Of a stretch of DNA of 64,000 nt, positions 35,648 through 46,732 are shown piece after piece. The translations under genes were made by a program, and so were the position numbers. Numbering within the stretch: position 1 is the first letter of the stretch; each line of letters begins with the position of its first letter. The notes below the pieces were generated by a model. It was not told the origin of the DNA. It saw only the letters and a list, made by a program, of their open reading frames with translations, and made no database searches. The stretch is from Kingdonia uniflora (Eukaryota > Streptophyta > Magnoliopsida > Ranunculales > Circaeasteraceae): contig JACGCM010000779.1 in the NCBI GenBank assembly GCA_014058105.1, forward strand, positions 1,674,001 to 1,738,000, read 5' to 3'.

Positions 35648-36607
35648 ATGGTAACAGAGATAAGTATGAGAAATAAGGGAACGTTCCCTAGTCAAACACA
35701 AGCTAATCCTAAAGGGAATACTGAACATCCTAGATCTTCCAATCGTGATGGAGTGAACGCTATCATTTCTCTTAGGAGGGGTACGAAAGTTGATAATCTG
35801 GTAAAAATGCCTAAGGAACCCGAGGAGGAAATTCAAAGTAAACCCATAGAAGAACCTGTAACTGAGGAAGAAACCGCGATAACACATGTTCAGCCACTGG
35901 CTCCTTTTCCTCCGCGGTTAACTCTGGCTATGAAGGGCAACGTCTATGAGGAGATTTTAAGGATTTTTAAGCATTGTGTGATTAATATTCCTATTCTTAC
36001 AGCCATAAGGCATATTCCAAATTACATAAAATTCCTCAAAGATCTTTGCACTTTAAAGCGGCGCATACATGTCCCAAAAAAGGTTTTTCATGTTCAGGAG
36101 AGTGATACGTCTATACTTTTAGATGCACATGTTAGTTTTGTCCTTTTACGTAAATCCCTTCCCAAGTGCAAAGATCCGGGGTGCCCTACAATTTCATGTT
36201 CGATTGGGACCCGTAAGATAGGAAAAACTCTACTTGATTTAGGTGCCATTGTGAACCTCATTCCTTACTCTGCCTATGAACAATTAGATATCAGAGTATT
36301 TAAGCCCACAAATAGGGCCCTGTAGCTAGCGAACCGATCCATTAGGATTCCTAGGGGTGTAGTTGAAGATCTGTCGATCCAAATTGAACAGTTTGTTTAT
36401 CCAGTAGACTATGTTGTGTTAGATACTGAACTAGTGGCAAACCCTGAGGATGAGATCCCTATGATTCTTGGTCATCCCTTTTTGGCAACAGCTAATGTGG
36501 TAATCAATTGCCGTAATGGAATTATGAAGTTGACCTTCAGAAACATGACAATAGAATTAAATATCTTTACTGCGTCGTATTCCCCTTCTAATTATGAACC
36601 ACTCTAG
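35648..36607 (+). pseudogene. Athila protease region
   Basis: The open frame 35648-36325 (225 codons) has the acidic linker, the YIKFLKDLCTLKRR block and GTRKIGKTLLDLGAIVNLIP. The active site reads D-L-G, as in many Athila copies. After one stop at about 36325 the frame continues with RIPRGVVEDLSIQ, PMILGHPFLATANVVI and MKLTFRNMTIELNIF, the second half of the retropepsin fold. One stop separates the halves. Confidence 0.82.
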
Positions 36608-36613
36608 TACAAT

Positions 36614-37680
36614 ATGATCCAGAGTCTTGTGAGTAACACTTTTGAGAGGTCAAGTACCTCAGATACTTTAGTGGTATTCTTGGCCCACTTTGATGGAGAT
36701 TATGAGGGCGATTCATACATCCATGAGGCAAAAGACTTATTAGATTCGACTTTAGAAATTTTAGAGTTGGAAGGTGAGCATGAAATGTTAGATGTTAATA
36801 AACCCCTTTTCGGAGGCTCAAGTAACCTCCCCAAAGATCGAGCTTAAACATCTTCCCTCTAACCTTAAGTATGTTTTTCATGGTCCAGACGAAACTATAC
36901 CCGTCATTATTGTCACTGACATAGAGCCCCTTGAGGAAGAGAAGTTGATTCATGTTATTAAGGGAAATATGAAAGCTATTGGCTGGAGTATAAATGACAT
37001 TAAAGGAATTAGTCCCTCAGTTTGCATGCATAAAATCAAATTGGAAGATAATGCAAAAAAGTTTAAGGAAGGACAATGGAGATTAAACCCGACAATGGCC
37101 GAAGTAGTTCGGGAAGAGATTTTAAAACTCCTTGATGCTGGGATCATCCATCCCATTTTTGATAGTCCGTGGGTTAGCCCAATCCATATTGTCCCAAAAA
37201 AGTTGGGAATCACCATTGTAAAGAAAAAGAATAATGACCTCGTACCAACTAGAATGACCACTAGATGGAAAGTCTTCATAGACTATAGGAATCTTAATTC
37301 GGTCACTAGGAAAGATCACTTCCCCTTACTCTTTATTGACTAGATGCCCGAGCGACTCGCTGGGCACACATTTTATTGCTTCTTAGATGGCTACTCTTGG
37401 TACAACTAAATACCCATCGCACCCGGGGACCAAGAGAAAATGACTTTTACATGTCCTTTCGGTACATTCGCCTACCGTCACATGCCTTTTGGTTATGCAA
37501 TGCTCCTACGACGTTTCAGCGTTGCATGTTAAGCATTTTTTTGGACATGGTAGAGCAATTCCTTGAAGTTTTCATAGATGATTTCTCATTGTTTGGGAAC
37601 TCATTTGACCAGTGCCTTCATCATCTTTCCCTAGTATTACTCAGATGCCAAGAAAAGAACCTTATTTTAAATTAGGAGAA
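36614..37680 (+). pseudogene. Athila reverse transcriptase
   Basis: A linker with EGDSYIHEAKDLLDS precedes it. RT blocks: LKYVFHGPDETIPVII, IKGISPSVCMHKIKLED, ILKLLDAGIIHPIFDSPWVSP, VFIDYRNLNSVTRKDHFPL, and after a stop FTCPFGTFAYRHMPFG-type sequence in another frame, TTFQRCML, VFIDDFSLFG (catalytic motif intact) and EKNLILN. The Athila RT is thus broken at about 37343 and in the fingers-palm link. Confidence 0.86.
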
Positions 37681-38420
37681 ATGTCACTTTATGGTAAAAA
37701 TGGGGATAGTTCTGGGGCATATCATGTCTGAAAAAGGAATAAAATTTGACCTGACAAAAATAAATGTCATTTATAACCTCCCCCCACCACGAAATGCCAA
37801 AGACGTCTGTTCCTTTCTAGGACATGCAGGTTTCTACCATCGTTGTATCCAAGATTTTTATCAGATTGCTCATCCTTTAAGTAGTTTTTTTGCCAAAGAT
37901 GTGGCCTATGAGTTTGATGTACTTTGTGCTGTAGCTTTTGATAAGCTTAGGACCCAGCTCACAACATCACCAATTATTAGACCACCTATCTGGACTGAAC
38001 CATTCGAGTTAATGTATGATGCCTCAGATTACTCTGTAGGTGCTATTTTGGGACAGCGGATTGATAAACGTCCCCATGTCATCCACTACGCTTGTAAAAT
38101 GTTAAATGATGCCCAATTGAATTACACGACCACCGAGAAAAAAATCCTGGCCATTGTTTATGAGGTAGAAAAATTTAAATCTTATCTTATAGGATCTAAT
38201 GTGATTGTTTACACGGATCATGCCACGTTTTTACATTTTGGTGTTAAAGAAAGATGATAAGGCATGGCTAATCCGGTGGGTATTACTTTTACAGAAGTTT
38301 AACCTCAAAATTCGGGACAAATGAGGTCAAACAATGTAGTAGCCGACCATCTTTCCCGCATAGTGATTGAGTCTGTTGACGAGTCCTTACCGATTTGGGA
38401 ATCTTTCCAAGATGAATAGC
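37681..38420 (+). pseudogene. Athila RNase H
   Basis: The open stretch 37691-38257 (188 codons) begins GIVLGHIMSEKGIKFD and covers the connection and RNase H. Catalytic positions MYDASDYSVG, TTTEKKILAI and VYTDHATF all look conserved. It then frameshifts into VVADHLSR-type sequence at about 38338. This is among the best kept parts of the Athila copy. Confidence 0.84.
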
Positions 38421-38539
38421 TTATGGTTGCAAATTTAGTTCCTGAGTTGCCGTAGTTTGCAGACATTGCCAATTACTTAGCCACAAACACCATTCCCGAT
38501 CATTAGACTAAACTTGACAAAGATCGATTCTTTAGTCAA

Positions 38540-39052
38540 GTAAAGTACTTCTTTTGAGATGATCCATATTTGTTTAAGTATTGTACTAACCAAATCCTTA
38601 AGATATGTGTTCCCCAGTTTAAGTATACCAATATTTTATCAGTTTTCCACACCCAAGCATGTGGAGGTCACTTTAGCTCTAAGAAGACTGTGGAATTTTT
38701 TTTGCAATGCAGCTTCTATTGGCCTGCCTTATTTCACCAAGCACATGCATTTTGTAAAGCGTGCGAGAGATGCCATAAAATGGGAGCCCTTTCTTTACAA
38801 AATATGATGCTCTTATACCCTATTTTGGTTATCAAACCCTTTGATGTTTGGGGTATTAATTTTATGGGCCCTTTTCCCAAGTCTTTTGGATATGAGTACA
38901 ACCTAGTTGGAGTTGACTATGTATCAAAATGAGTTAAAACTATTCCATCAAGAACGAATAACCGTGCAGTTATTAATTTTTTAAAAGAAAGTATTTTTTC
39001 TCGATTTGGAACGCCTAGGGTTCCTTTCTTTTTTTTGAGCAAATATGGGTTA
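38540..39052 (+). pseudogene. Athila integrase, left part
   Basis: Zinc-binding region with ACGGHFSSKKTVEFF and CKACERCHKMG, then the catalytic core start VWGINFMGPFPKSFGYEYN, where the first catalytic Asp is Asn. It runs to SRFGTPRV, jumps over the second catalytic block, and ends with LSKYGL followed by a TA microsatellite. The C-terminal part resumes at 59877. About 100 codons between are lost. Confidence 0.82.
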
Positions 39053-39108
39053 TATATATATATATATGAAGAGATATAAAACAAGAAGGGGACATAAAGC
39101 CTGACTTT

Positions 39109-39709
39109 ATAGGGACCAGATTTCTCAAAGCTCGAAATAGCTTGAAATCGATCCTTACACCAAGAACTACTATGACATGAAATAAATAAGGGATAACACT
39201 TGACACAGGGGATTTAGCATAAAAAATCTGTAAATAGGTAAAAAAACCACGACCTCGAGTGGAGGATTTTGTTAAAGTAGTATTATTGCTTGAGAGAGAG
39301 AGTGAATCTGATTACAAGAGTTAATCTAAGAAAAAATAGCTAGAGATCAGATAATTGTAAGTATAGAATTGTTTGTCGACCATCATGTTTCCTTAGGAGC
39401 TCTACCCTTTTATAGACCCTGCTCTCAGCTTGACATCATGCTTGAATATATTCTCCTGAAAGTAGGAGTCATGGGCAGTTGAATGTGTAACTGCTAGCTC
39501 ATGGGAGACAGATGTATGTTAACTTGTTCTGTTTACATCTGTTGTGGACGACCCACGTTCTGCTTGAGTTCGTGGTCGATGTGTAACTGTTGACGTGTAT
39601 GTAACGTATTTGTTTATGCGTGAGCCTGGTACTTGATAAGATCGAGTCTTCTGAAGCTCGTGGTATAGATGAGATCGAGTGTCTATAGCTTGAGGGATAA
39701 GTCCCTACA
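39109..39709 (-). repeat. 3' LTR of element E
   Basis: Minus strand begins TGTAGGGACTTATCCCTC after GAGGGGGTAAT (polypurine tract) and ends GGTCCCTATA. A sense TATA box, TATAAAAG, lies at 39414-39407 on the minus strand. Confidence 0.85.
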
Positions 39710-39921
39710 ATTACCCCCTCGTAACTGAGGTCTCGTGTGGCTTTAGTTGAGAAAAACTCTAAACTCGGACCCTGTGGTGACGTAAGCGAGAGTTTGAAAA
39801 CTGGAACGTCTGTATTGATGAGTGTGCTGTCATTATGACGCGTGAGTGTTATAGGCAGACTTGTGGTTTTCTCGAGCGGATGACTGTCTTGAGAAACAAC
39901 GTACGTTAAATGCGGTATCTC

Positions 39922-39929
39922 TATAAATA
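39922..39929 (+). promoter_or_regulatory. Antisense TATA box of element E
   Basis: CTCTATAAATAATGG, about 210 bp outside the LTR and about 100 bp before the first antisense ATG. Same context in A, F and G. Confidence 0.6.
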
Positions 39930-40026
39930 ATGGTCAGATCTGATCGCCGAATAACCTACAACAAATCTTCACTGCAGAGAAAAACAAACAAATAATTTTT
40001 TTTAGGGGTGAGAAAAAAAAAAGTTT

Positions 40027-40209
40027 TTGGATGCATACCTTTGCAAAATCTTGGTTAAGATGAGGAATCGAGTGTATCATACCCAGTTTTTTTTCATCAT
40101 GGAAGAACCCCGGATACGGTATTTTGGCTATCAGAGTAGGGAAACTTCATTTGCTATTTTGTTGAAGGAGTATTGTTTGAAATATTTCTGGGCATTATGT
40201 CGCGTCTGA
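40027..40209 (+). CDS. Element E LTR-proximal antisense ORF
   Basis: 60 codons. The segment from residue 11 to about 37 (ending RIRYFGYQS) aligns with the N-terminal parts of the ORFs in A, F and G. The rest, ending ALCRV, does not. It is probably a truncated remnant or a first exon. From 40210 to 40980 there is a 72-codon open frame at 40336-40554 and a GC-poor stretch; I recognise nothing there. Confidence 0.45.
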   Translation: MDAYLCKILVKMRNRVYHTQFFFIMEEPRIRYFGYQSRETSFAILLKEYCLKYFWALCRV

Positions 40210-40980
40210 TTTAGCGGCTGGGGTGTATGCGATGCAAAATCCCTAGCCTCTAATGACGTTCTAATTTCTAAGGTAGGAGTCCTCTTCAAGCTCTACTAAC
40301 TCCGGGTTAGTGGGGATAAGGAGGAAGAGACGGCGGTGGTGGAGGTGGCGTATGGAAGTTGGATTGCTTCCTTCGGCACAATCGTCTTTTCTTTTAATTC
40401 TTCCTGCACGAAAATGAAGGGGAAAAAGGTGTTTGACCTGTTGCAATCTTGCATTTTTCGAGCTGTGGCTGAGGTTTCTTTGGAAGATCAGCATTATCTT
40501 GGCAACGAGAAAAGAACTAGAGACCTGTCCTCTTGCTTGAGAAAGTATCTATAATATTGAGCTTCAAAAAGCTTGATTCTGTAATTGTAAAGCAACGCTG
40601 TAGGGGTAGTCCTATAACGAATTTGTTAGATGAAAATCGAGTATAATAAAACAATATTTTGTTTGTTTCTTACTAGCGAAAAACAGAAATAGTCAACACG
40701 TCATCGAGCTGTAATAATATGGGAGTAAATAGTTGGTGGGATAGCATACCTTATCCTACCTCATAAACGACTCGAGCTTAACAAATGTAAAGATAAAGCT
40801 CGAAATGTAACCTTTAGATAGCTCGATTAAGCACGAAAAGATAATAGTAAGAAGTTCGAACCCGGGAAGAGTGGGTTATAGAAACTAAAATATGTTGCGT
40901 ATAGTCAATCAAAAAATTAGTCCTGTTAACTGAACAGTATAAAAGTGTGACTTGTTCTTTAAGAAGGTTTATTCATAAAA

Positions 40981-41358
40981 ATGCTTAAGAGTCACTCTTA
41001 GAGGGTTGTTGAAGCGCGTGCGCTGAACGACTTGCGCTTAGCACTCAAGATTGATGAAATAAGGGAAGCTGTTTTCGGGCAACAAGGTTATGATGCGGTT
41101 CTACTCGAGACCTAAGCAAACTACGAGGGTATGACTGATGTAGAAAGGGGCAAGGAAATAAACCGCGTGTACTGGTCTGAGTCCATGCGTATATCTTGGC
41201 GGTCTGTTGAAAATTGCAAAGAGTTCGTCATGATGATGGTAAGGGAGGAGATCATCAATGAGAATAAAGATATCGCCTCAGGCCGACTGAAAGCTTGTGG
41301 TGTCGAAGGGCACACCGGCTGCTTCAAATGCAAGTATCTTGGAGATTGGAGTGATTGA
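40981..41358 (+). pseudogene. Element E small antisense ORF with CGxxGHxGCFxC motif
   Basis: After a stop at codon 7 the frame reads ALNDLRLALKIDEIREAVFG, QQGYDAVLLE, a stop, then an open 75 codons from 41131 ending ACGVEGHTGCFKCKYLGDW. The helical RLALKIxEIRE block and the terminal Cys/His motif are those of element B and, decayed, of A. The spacing C-x4-H-x2-C-x2-C could bind a metal ion; role unknown. Confidence 0.6.
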
Positions 41359-41844
41359 CTCTTATATTTTTAAATTTTTGAAATGTAACTGCCCGAATTT
41401 ACTTGAAGAAAACTCTGTTCACGAAAATAGGCTATTACTAGGATTGCTGTTGAAACTAAATTTTTGAATTTGTGTTGCTAATTGATATTGACGTTAAAGT
41501 CAAGGTGTATAAGTAGGGCAAACAAAGGTACGTAGAATTTTAAAATAGATATTTCAAAATCATGAGTTTGGGGCATTGTGAAAATAGTGGGACCAAAAGG
41601 CTAAGAGATACGCTAAAGTATAATATTTGGTGTAATGAGGGGAAGGTGGTTTCATCGAACGGTACGACATGCCTGACAGGTTCAGACGAGCAGACGGCTT
41701 GATTCAAGAATCGAGGACTGTTTATTTGAAAACTCAAAAATGCCAGCGGTTCGGGGAAAGGTGTATAAGTACTCCCTCTCCTTCCTCTCCAAATACAGAA
41801 AACGAGAAATAGAAAAGAAAGGTTAGGGAGATAGATATCTTAAC

Positions 41845-42011
41845 TAACGATTCCATTACCGCCGAAGGGGGAAAAGATAAGAGGAAAACAGTGTCTAGGA
41901 GTTTCTATTGTGAACATCAAGAGGAGGCTGAGATCGAGGAAGTTTTGAAGAAGTTGCAGAAATTGAGCAAACTGGTGTGGACCAATGCTGTAGACTATCA
42001 CTCGGGTGTTG
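41845..42011 (+). other. Element E candidate 5' exon of the large antisense gene
   Basis: An open stretch with lysine-rich KDKRKTVSR and EIEEVLKKLQKLSKLVW, ending HSGVEG just before GTAAGTCTGTTTTTG, a good donor. A CTGTAG acceptor occurs near 42227-42229, before the large antisense gene. It corresponds in place to the SSSFK ORFs of A and B, but sequence similarity is weak. Confidence 0.35.
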
Positions 42012-42276
42012 AAGGTAAGTCTGTTTTTGTGCTTATAAGAGTTTTTTGTATAAAAATCTTTATTGTGTTGGGATAAGGATGTAATCTCCACCCAAACACA
42101 AAATAAAAATAATAAGGTGAATAATGACTACGGGGCGAGAAAAATCGTTGTGTGATAATTGTGATGGTAGAAGTGATCGAGTAGTGCGAGCTAATAACTG
42201 ATATATATACCTCGACTTATCTGTAGGTTTTGCTGGAACAACTTCTTGTATAGTAGATCCTTTACTGTAGATAAGT

Positions 42277-45200
42277 ATGGTTTCGACCTTCAGTTGTGTA
42301 AAGGCTCATGAAGTAGACTTAGTAGGGCATTTATCTCCCGTCATTGGAGCAGGAGACGAGGAGGATATTATAGGAGAGTTGGTAGAATGGCCTCGCTTGA
42401 AGGGTGCTTGAGTTGAGTACCCTATGGGTTGTAGTTGATTTAGGGAGTTCTGTAAGGCCAGAAGTAGTGTAGATGGGATCTGGGGGCACGCCTTCGGATA
42501 TAGGGGTAATTTCTTTATGACTTGCAGTGTCAGAAAAGGTGGGGATTACCTGTATTTACTGCCTGATTTGGCTAAAGAAAAGAAGTGCAAGCGTTTGGGG
42601 GACGAAGTGTCCTTGGAGTATGTTACAGGCATGGTGAAGGAGAATCAAACTGATGGTTTTTGCTGTTATTTAGCCTAGTTCAACTATGGGTTGACGCTTC
42701 CTTTGAGCAATTTGGCTAAGAGTGTTATGAATATGATTGGGGCTTGCCCGACGCAGCTAAATTGCAATTTTTTAGAAGTTATCCTTGTATGCGAAACCCT
42801 TAATGAGAGATGGGCTGCATCTGGTAGTGAGAGTAGGATTACTGCCAAGGATTTTCTCGAGTATTACGCTGTGAAGTATGTCACAGCAACTGATGGTGCA
42901 TATCTTTCTTCTAGTTCTTCAACACCATTCTTCTTCGACCTGTCTTCAGCAGGGCGAGTTTGGAACGACAACCTTTTATGGGTGTCTGGTGAATGTCTTC
43001 AGTGGTCTGATGAGGAACCCCTGAAACTTAATAATAGAACTATAACAAAGGGTAAGTATACCATTGAAAATCAAACTATCATTTGTATATTGAACTATAT
43101 TTCTATAGTTGATTCGTATCTTATATGGCCTATCTTTTATGCAGGAATTAGCTGTAAAGTTTCGAGGAAGGAATCCTTCATAGATTCTGCTGCCAAGGAA
43201 GGCATTGAGCTCGAGGTCGTTCTGAAAAAGTTAGGGATAACTAGGCTCAAAAGGGTAGCTAGTAAGGACGACAAGGTTAGGAGATCTCAAGTGAATAGGA
43301 GAATGGCTGGGAAAACTCCAGGCTCTATGGAAGAGAATATGTTAACTCCTGAACTTAATACTCCTTTGAAGCTTGCGCGGCTTAACGAAATGCCAGATGG
43401 GCCAGTAGACATGGCCACTGTGTCCAGCACTGTTGTTTGGAATCTTGCGAAGAGGAAGGCCGTGAAATGGGAGGCTGCTTCTCATTCTCCTACGTCGGAC
43501 AGTGTGGATGATAGCAGTAAGAGGAGGAAGGTAACTCCTCCTGCAAAGTCGCAGGTGGTATTAGAGGAAAGCGTTAAGGTCACTGAGGGGGAAGATTTGA
43601 GGCCGCGTTTTGAGGTTGAAACCGGTCTCATGGAGGAACAATGTTGAGCTAAAGCTTGAGAGAAGGGGGTTACTATTGTTGAAGATGAGTTTAAGAAGGT
43701 TAGTAAATATTTGGTTTTTTTGTATTGTTTTGTCGTCTCGAGCTGACTTATTTCTTGTTGTAGTTTGCTCGTGCTTTGAGGGGGGTTCAGCTTGGTCTCC
43801 AGGATAGGTCTATTGAGTTTGGAAAGGAGGATCTCCCAGCTCGAGGGAGAGAAAAACTAGTTTGAAGAGAGCTTGACTCGGGAGAGGGAAGCTTTTCAGT
43901 TGGAGCTGGAGAAAGAATGGGAAGCTGCTGCCCTAAAGCTGAAGGAAGTTAGGGCCGAAAGTGTAGCTGAAGCGGAGCAATTGGTTTCCGCGTCTGCTAC
44001 TTCTCAGAACAACCTTGCAGGGAAACTCTACCATCTGAGGTATACAAAAACAGAGATTTTGGCATTTAGCGAAGGGAATTATGAGGAGAAGGAAATTATG
44101 GATGAATAGGAGGTTGAGGAAATAGAGGATGGTCTGAATGTTGCTTAAAAAACCGTTGCCGATAATCAGGAAACTATTGATCAGGTAGGATGATCGTGCA
44201 ATGTAACATCGGTTGTGAGACATGAACTTGAGCTTTGTAATATTATACTGCTGTTTGATGCCAACAACGTTTTTCTTATGAAACCTCGTATTGTAGGAGA
44301 TAGAAAGCTTGTGCCTCAGAGTTGTGAACTTAGAGGGCCTGCTTGAAGTGGAGAAAAACTTCTTTGCTGATTTGGACGTTAGATAATTCAGATAAATTAA
44401 TAACTAGATGAACATGAATTTAATAGAAGAAGGGATATGTACCTTGTAAGTTTGTTCTAGTTCAGGAAGTTTATGTATGTACACTCTGCCTTACGGCCAA
44501 AGCTTTTTCTTGGGCGGTAGGCCAAGGGGGCACTGACTCTCTTGAGCTTGCAGGTGTCTGTTCTGCAAGTTTGTCAGTATGTTTTTGTCTATCTATTTCC
44601 CAATTAGGTACTAATGTTGCTAGAGAGAGAGTAGAGCAGACTCTTTTGTATAATACTGAGTATGCAGAAGAATATGAGGCTTTGATATCTCAGTATGAAG
44701 ATCGATTGGATGATAATGTGAAGCTTTCTCTAAAGCTCAAAGATGCTAAGAGCCAAGTCGAGGATAAGACTGCAACACTTTTGAGCAAGGATTTGGCTTT
44801 AAACCAACTTATCAGCAAACTTGCTGAGTTGAAGGAAAGAGCAGCGTCAGGTTCTCGGTAGGATGCTGAGTTAGCCGAATACCATATTAGAGCATTGAAT
44901 GACGAAATATCTGATATGAAATGTAACATTCGTGCTCTGAACGAGCAGTTGTTAAAGAGAGAGATAGACCTGGATACTGCGCGAAATAACTTGGCTGTTT
45001 CTGAGGCCGATTTTGAAAAATTGAGCAGTAGTATTGTGGGCAAAGATTTGGAATTACGTAACTCTGCACAAATACGTGATAGTTTGATCGCCAGGTTAGA
45101 TCGTTTGAAGGCTGATTTACATCATTTAAATGAGAGAGAGGCTAAAATTTGGGCTGATTTAGTAGAGTTTCAAGCCAAAAGCAAAAGTTTGGTGGATGAT

Positions 45201-45981
45201 TTGGCCCACGTCTGCGGAAATGTAAGGAGGGCGGTGTAATGTGATAAGGAGATGAATGAAAGAATTAATCAACTCTGTGCTCGAATTACCGAATTGGAGC
45301 GGGAATTACGTGTACGGGTAATGAAGTATGAGAAGGATCTCAAATTGGAATTGGATAAAAGGGATGGTGAAATTGCTTCTGGCGAGGGGAGTCGAGAGAT
45401 GAAGGAATTCCTTCATCAAAAAGAAGAGTTAGTGGAGACGTATTGACCTCACAAATTCTCGGCAGAAGTCAATAGACCTTACGAAGCAGATGAGTGAACG
45501 TATTGATCAATTAACAGCGGAATTGGCTGAATTGAAAGCTCGTCGTTTGAGGGATAACAAGCGTGCTGCTGTTACTCACCAATCCTTTAAGGAACTAGTA
45601 GTTCATGAGCAATATAAATGTGGCGGTGAAGCTTTGCATCGACAAAAATTAAGCGCATTGGTTGCATTTTTTGTCAAGGAAATAAAATTTCTGCAGGTTG
45701 AGAAGGATTTGATGCAAGATTGCTTCTTTGGGAGGACTTGCGTATGTAAACTCGATATCTCGAGCATAGAACCGATTGGGGTTATGGATCGTGGTATTGG
45801 GACCACGACGGCTGAACAGATAGCTCGAGGGAGAGAAATTATTGTTGAACGAGCTCCAAAATACATGGCATCTAAGACTGAAATAGGGGGAAGCTCGAGT
45901 ACAGTGTCACCTACTCCTGCTGTGGGAGGAAGGCCGACTGCTCTCCCATCAAGAAAATTAAGCAGAATTAAAAAGAAATAA
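42277..45981 (+). CDS. Element E large antisense gene (coiled-coil, PF04195-like N-terminus)
   Basis: The best preserved copy. Exon 1 region from ATG 42277: WPRLKGA, FREFCKARSSVDGIWGHAFGY, GGDYLYLLPDLAKEK, one stop at 42678, then LPLSNLAKSVMNMIGACP, LEYYAVKYVT, FFFDLSSAGRVWNDNLLWVSGEC. Putative introns: 43052-43144, 43699-43763 and 44185-44296; the first is 93 nt without a stop, so retention keeps the frame. Coiled coil: 43870-44100, 44600-45540. The C-terminal domain has FVKEIKFLQVEKD, FFGRTCVCKLD and TTAEQIARGREII, ending in a basic tail (SRIKKK). Few stops remain. Structural or nucleic-acid-binding function is conceivable; none is shown. Confidence 0.72.
43052..43144 (+). other. Putative intron I of the element E antisense gene
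   Basis: GTAAGTATAC ... TTTTATGCAG, 93 nt, phase 1, open in frame (31 codons). At the same place as the 85-nt introns of A and B. Confidence 0.65.
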
Positions 45982-46242
45982 ACTTGAATTCTGATAACGA
46001 GTACCTTTTGTAATTAACAGATGTTGATGCTTCAGTGACTGATTGAATTGATCAGTGCTCGATGTAGGCCCTTGAGAGGAGCTTTGTAATTTGAAATGTT
46101 TATATTGGAAACTAACATTTTCTTTGCCTGCAGTAGATGTTATTCTCTGGCTTGACCCATCGAATTAGAAGAAGTCCGTGGACGTAGAAGAAAGTATTAT
46201 CTGTGCTTCAACCCTTAGACTTTTGGGAGGCTTAGCGGCATC

Positions 46243-46550
46243 GAGCAAGTTTTTTCCTCACTCGTACTTTAGGTGTGTTATCTTCAGGCTAAGAGGTTCG
46301 TTATGGCCCCCGCCTTCGAATGTTTGAGTATCCTTAGGAGTTAGGCTAGTATTATCTATCCCATTACCAATATTGGATATTAGTGCTTATCAGCAGCGAG
46401 CAAGTTTTTTCCTTACTCGTACTTTAGGCTAGTAATCTTCAGGCTAAGAGGTTCGTTATGGCCCCCGCCTTCGGATGTATGAGTATCCTCAGGAGTTAGG
46501 CTAGTATTATCTATGTCATTACCCATATTGTATGTTGGTTTTACCCTTAG
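46243..46550 (-). repeat. 155-bp tandem repeat, 2 copies
   Basis: GAGCAAGTTTTTTCC ... ACTCGTACTTTAGG begins at 46243 and 46398; the shared GGTTCGTTATGGCCCCCGCC phrase also repeats. It lies between the ends of the antisense gene and integrase. Confidence 0.85.
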
Positions 46551-46732
46551 GTATCGAGCTAGTATAAACTGTACTTTAACCCTTGGGTGGAGATGGATAG
46601 AGATGAAGTGGAGCTGTATAGAAGGGATTCTTGTGATAAAAAAGAGATTTCATTGATTGAAAAGAGTTTGTACATACATTGGAGGTGAATCCTCGAGGTG
46701 GATTGGGCGTTGCTGAGCGACAGAAGAGCTGT

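Noticed and set aside
42277..45981. Host coiled-coil gene (for example a kinesin-like or myosin-like protein)
   Set aside because: Three copies occur at the same place within Tat elements, each between a pol spacer and the 3' LTR, so the gene belongs to the element.
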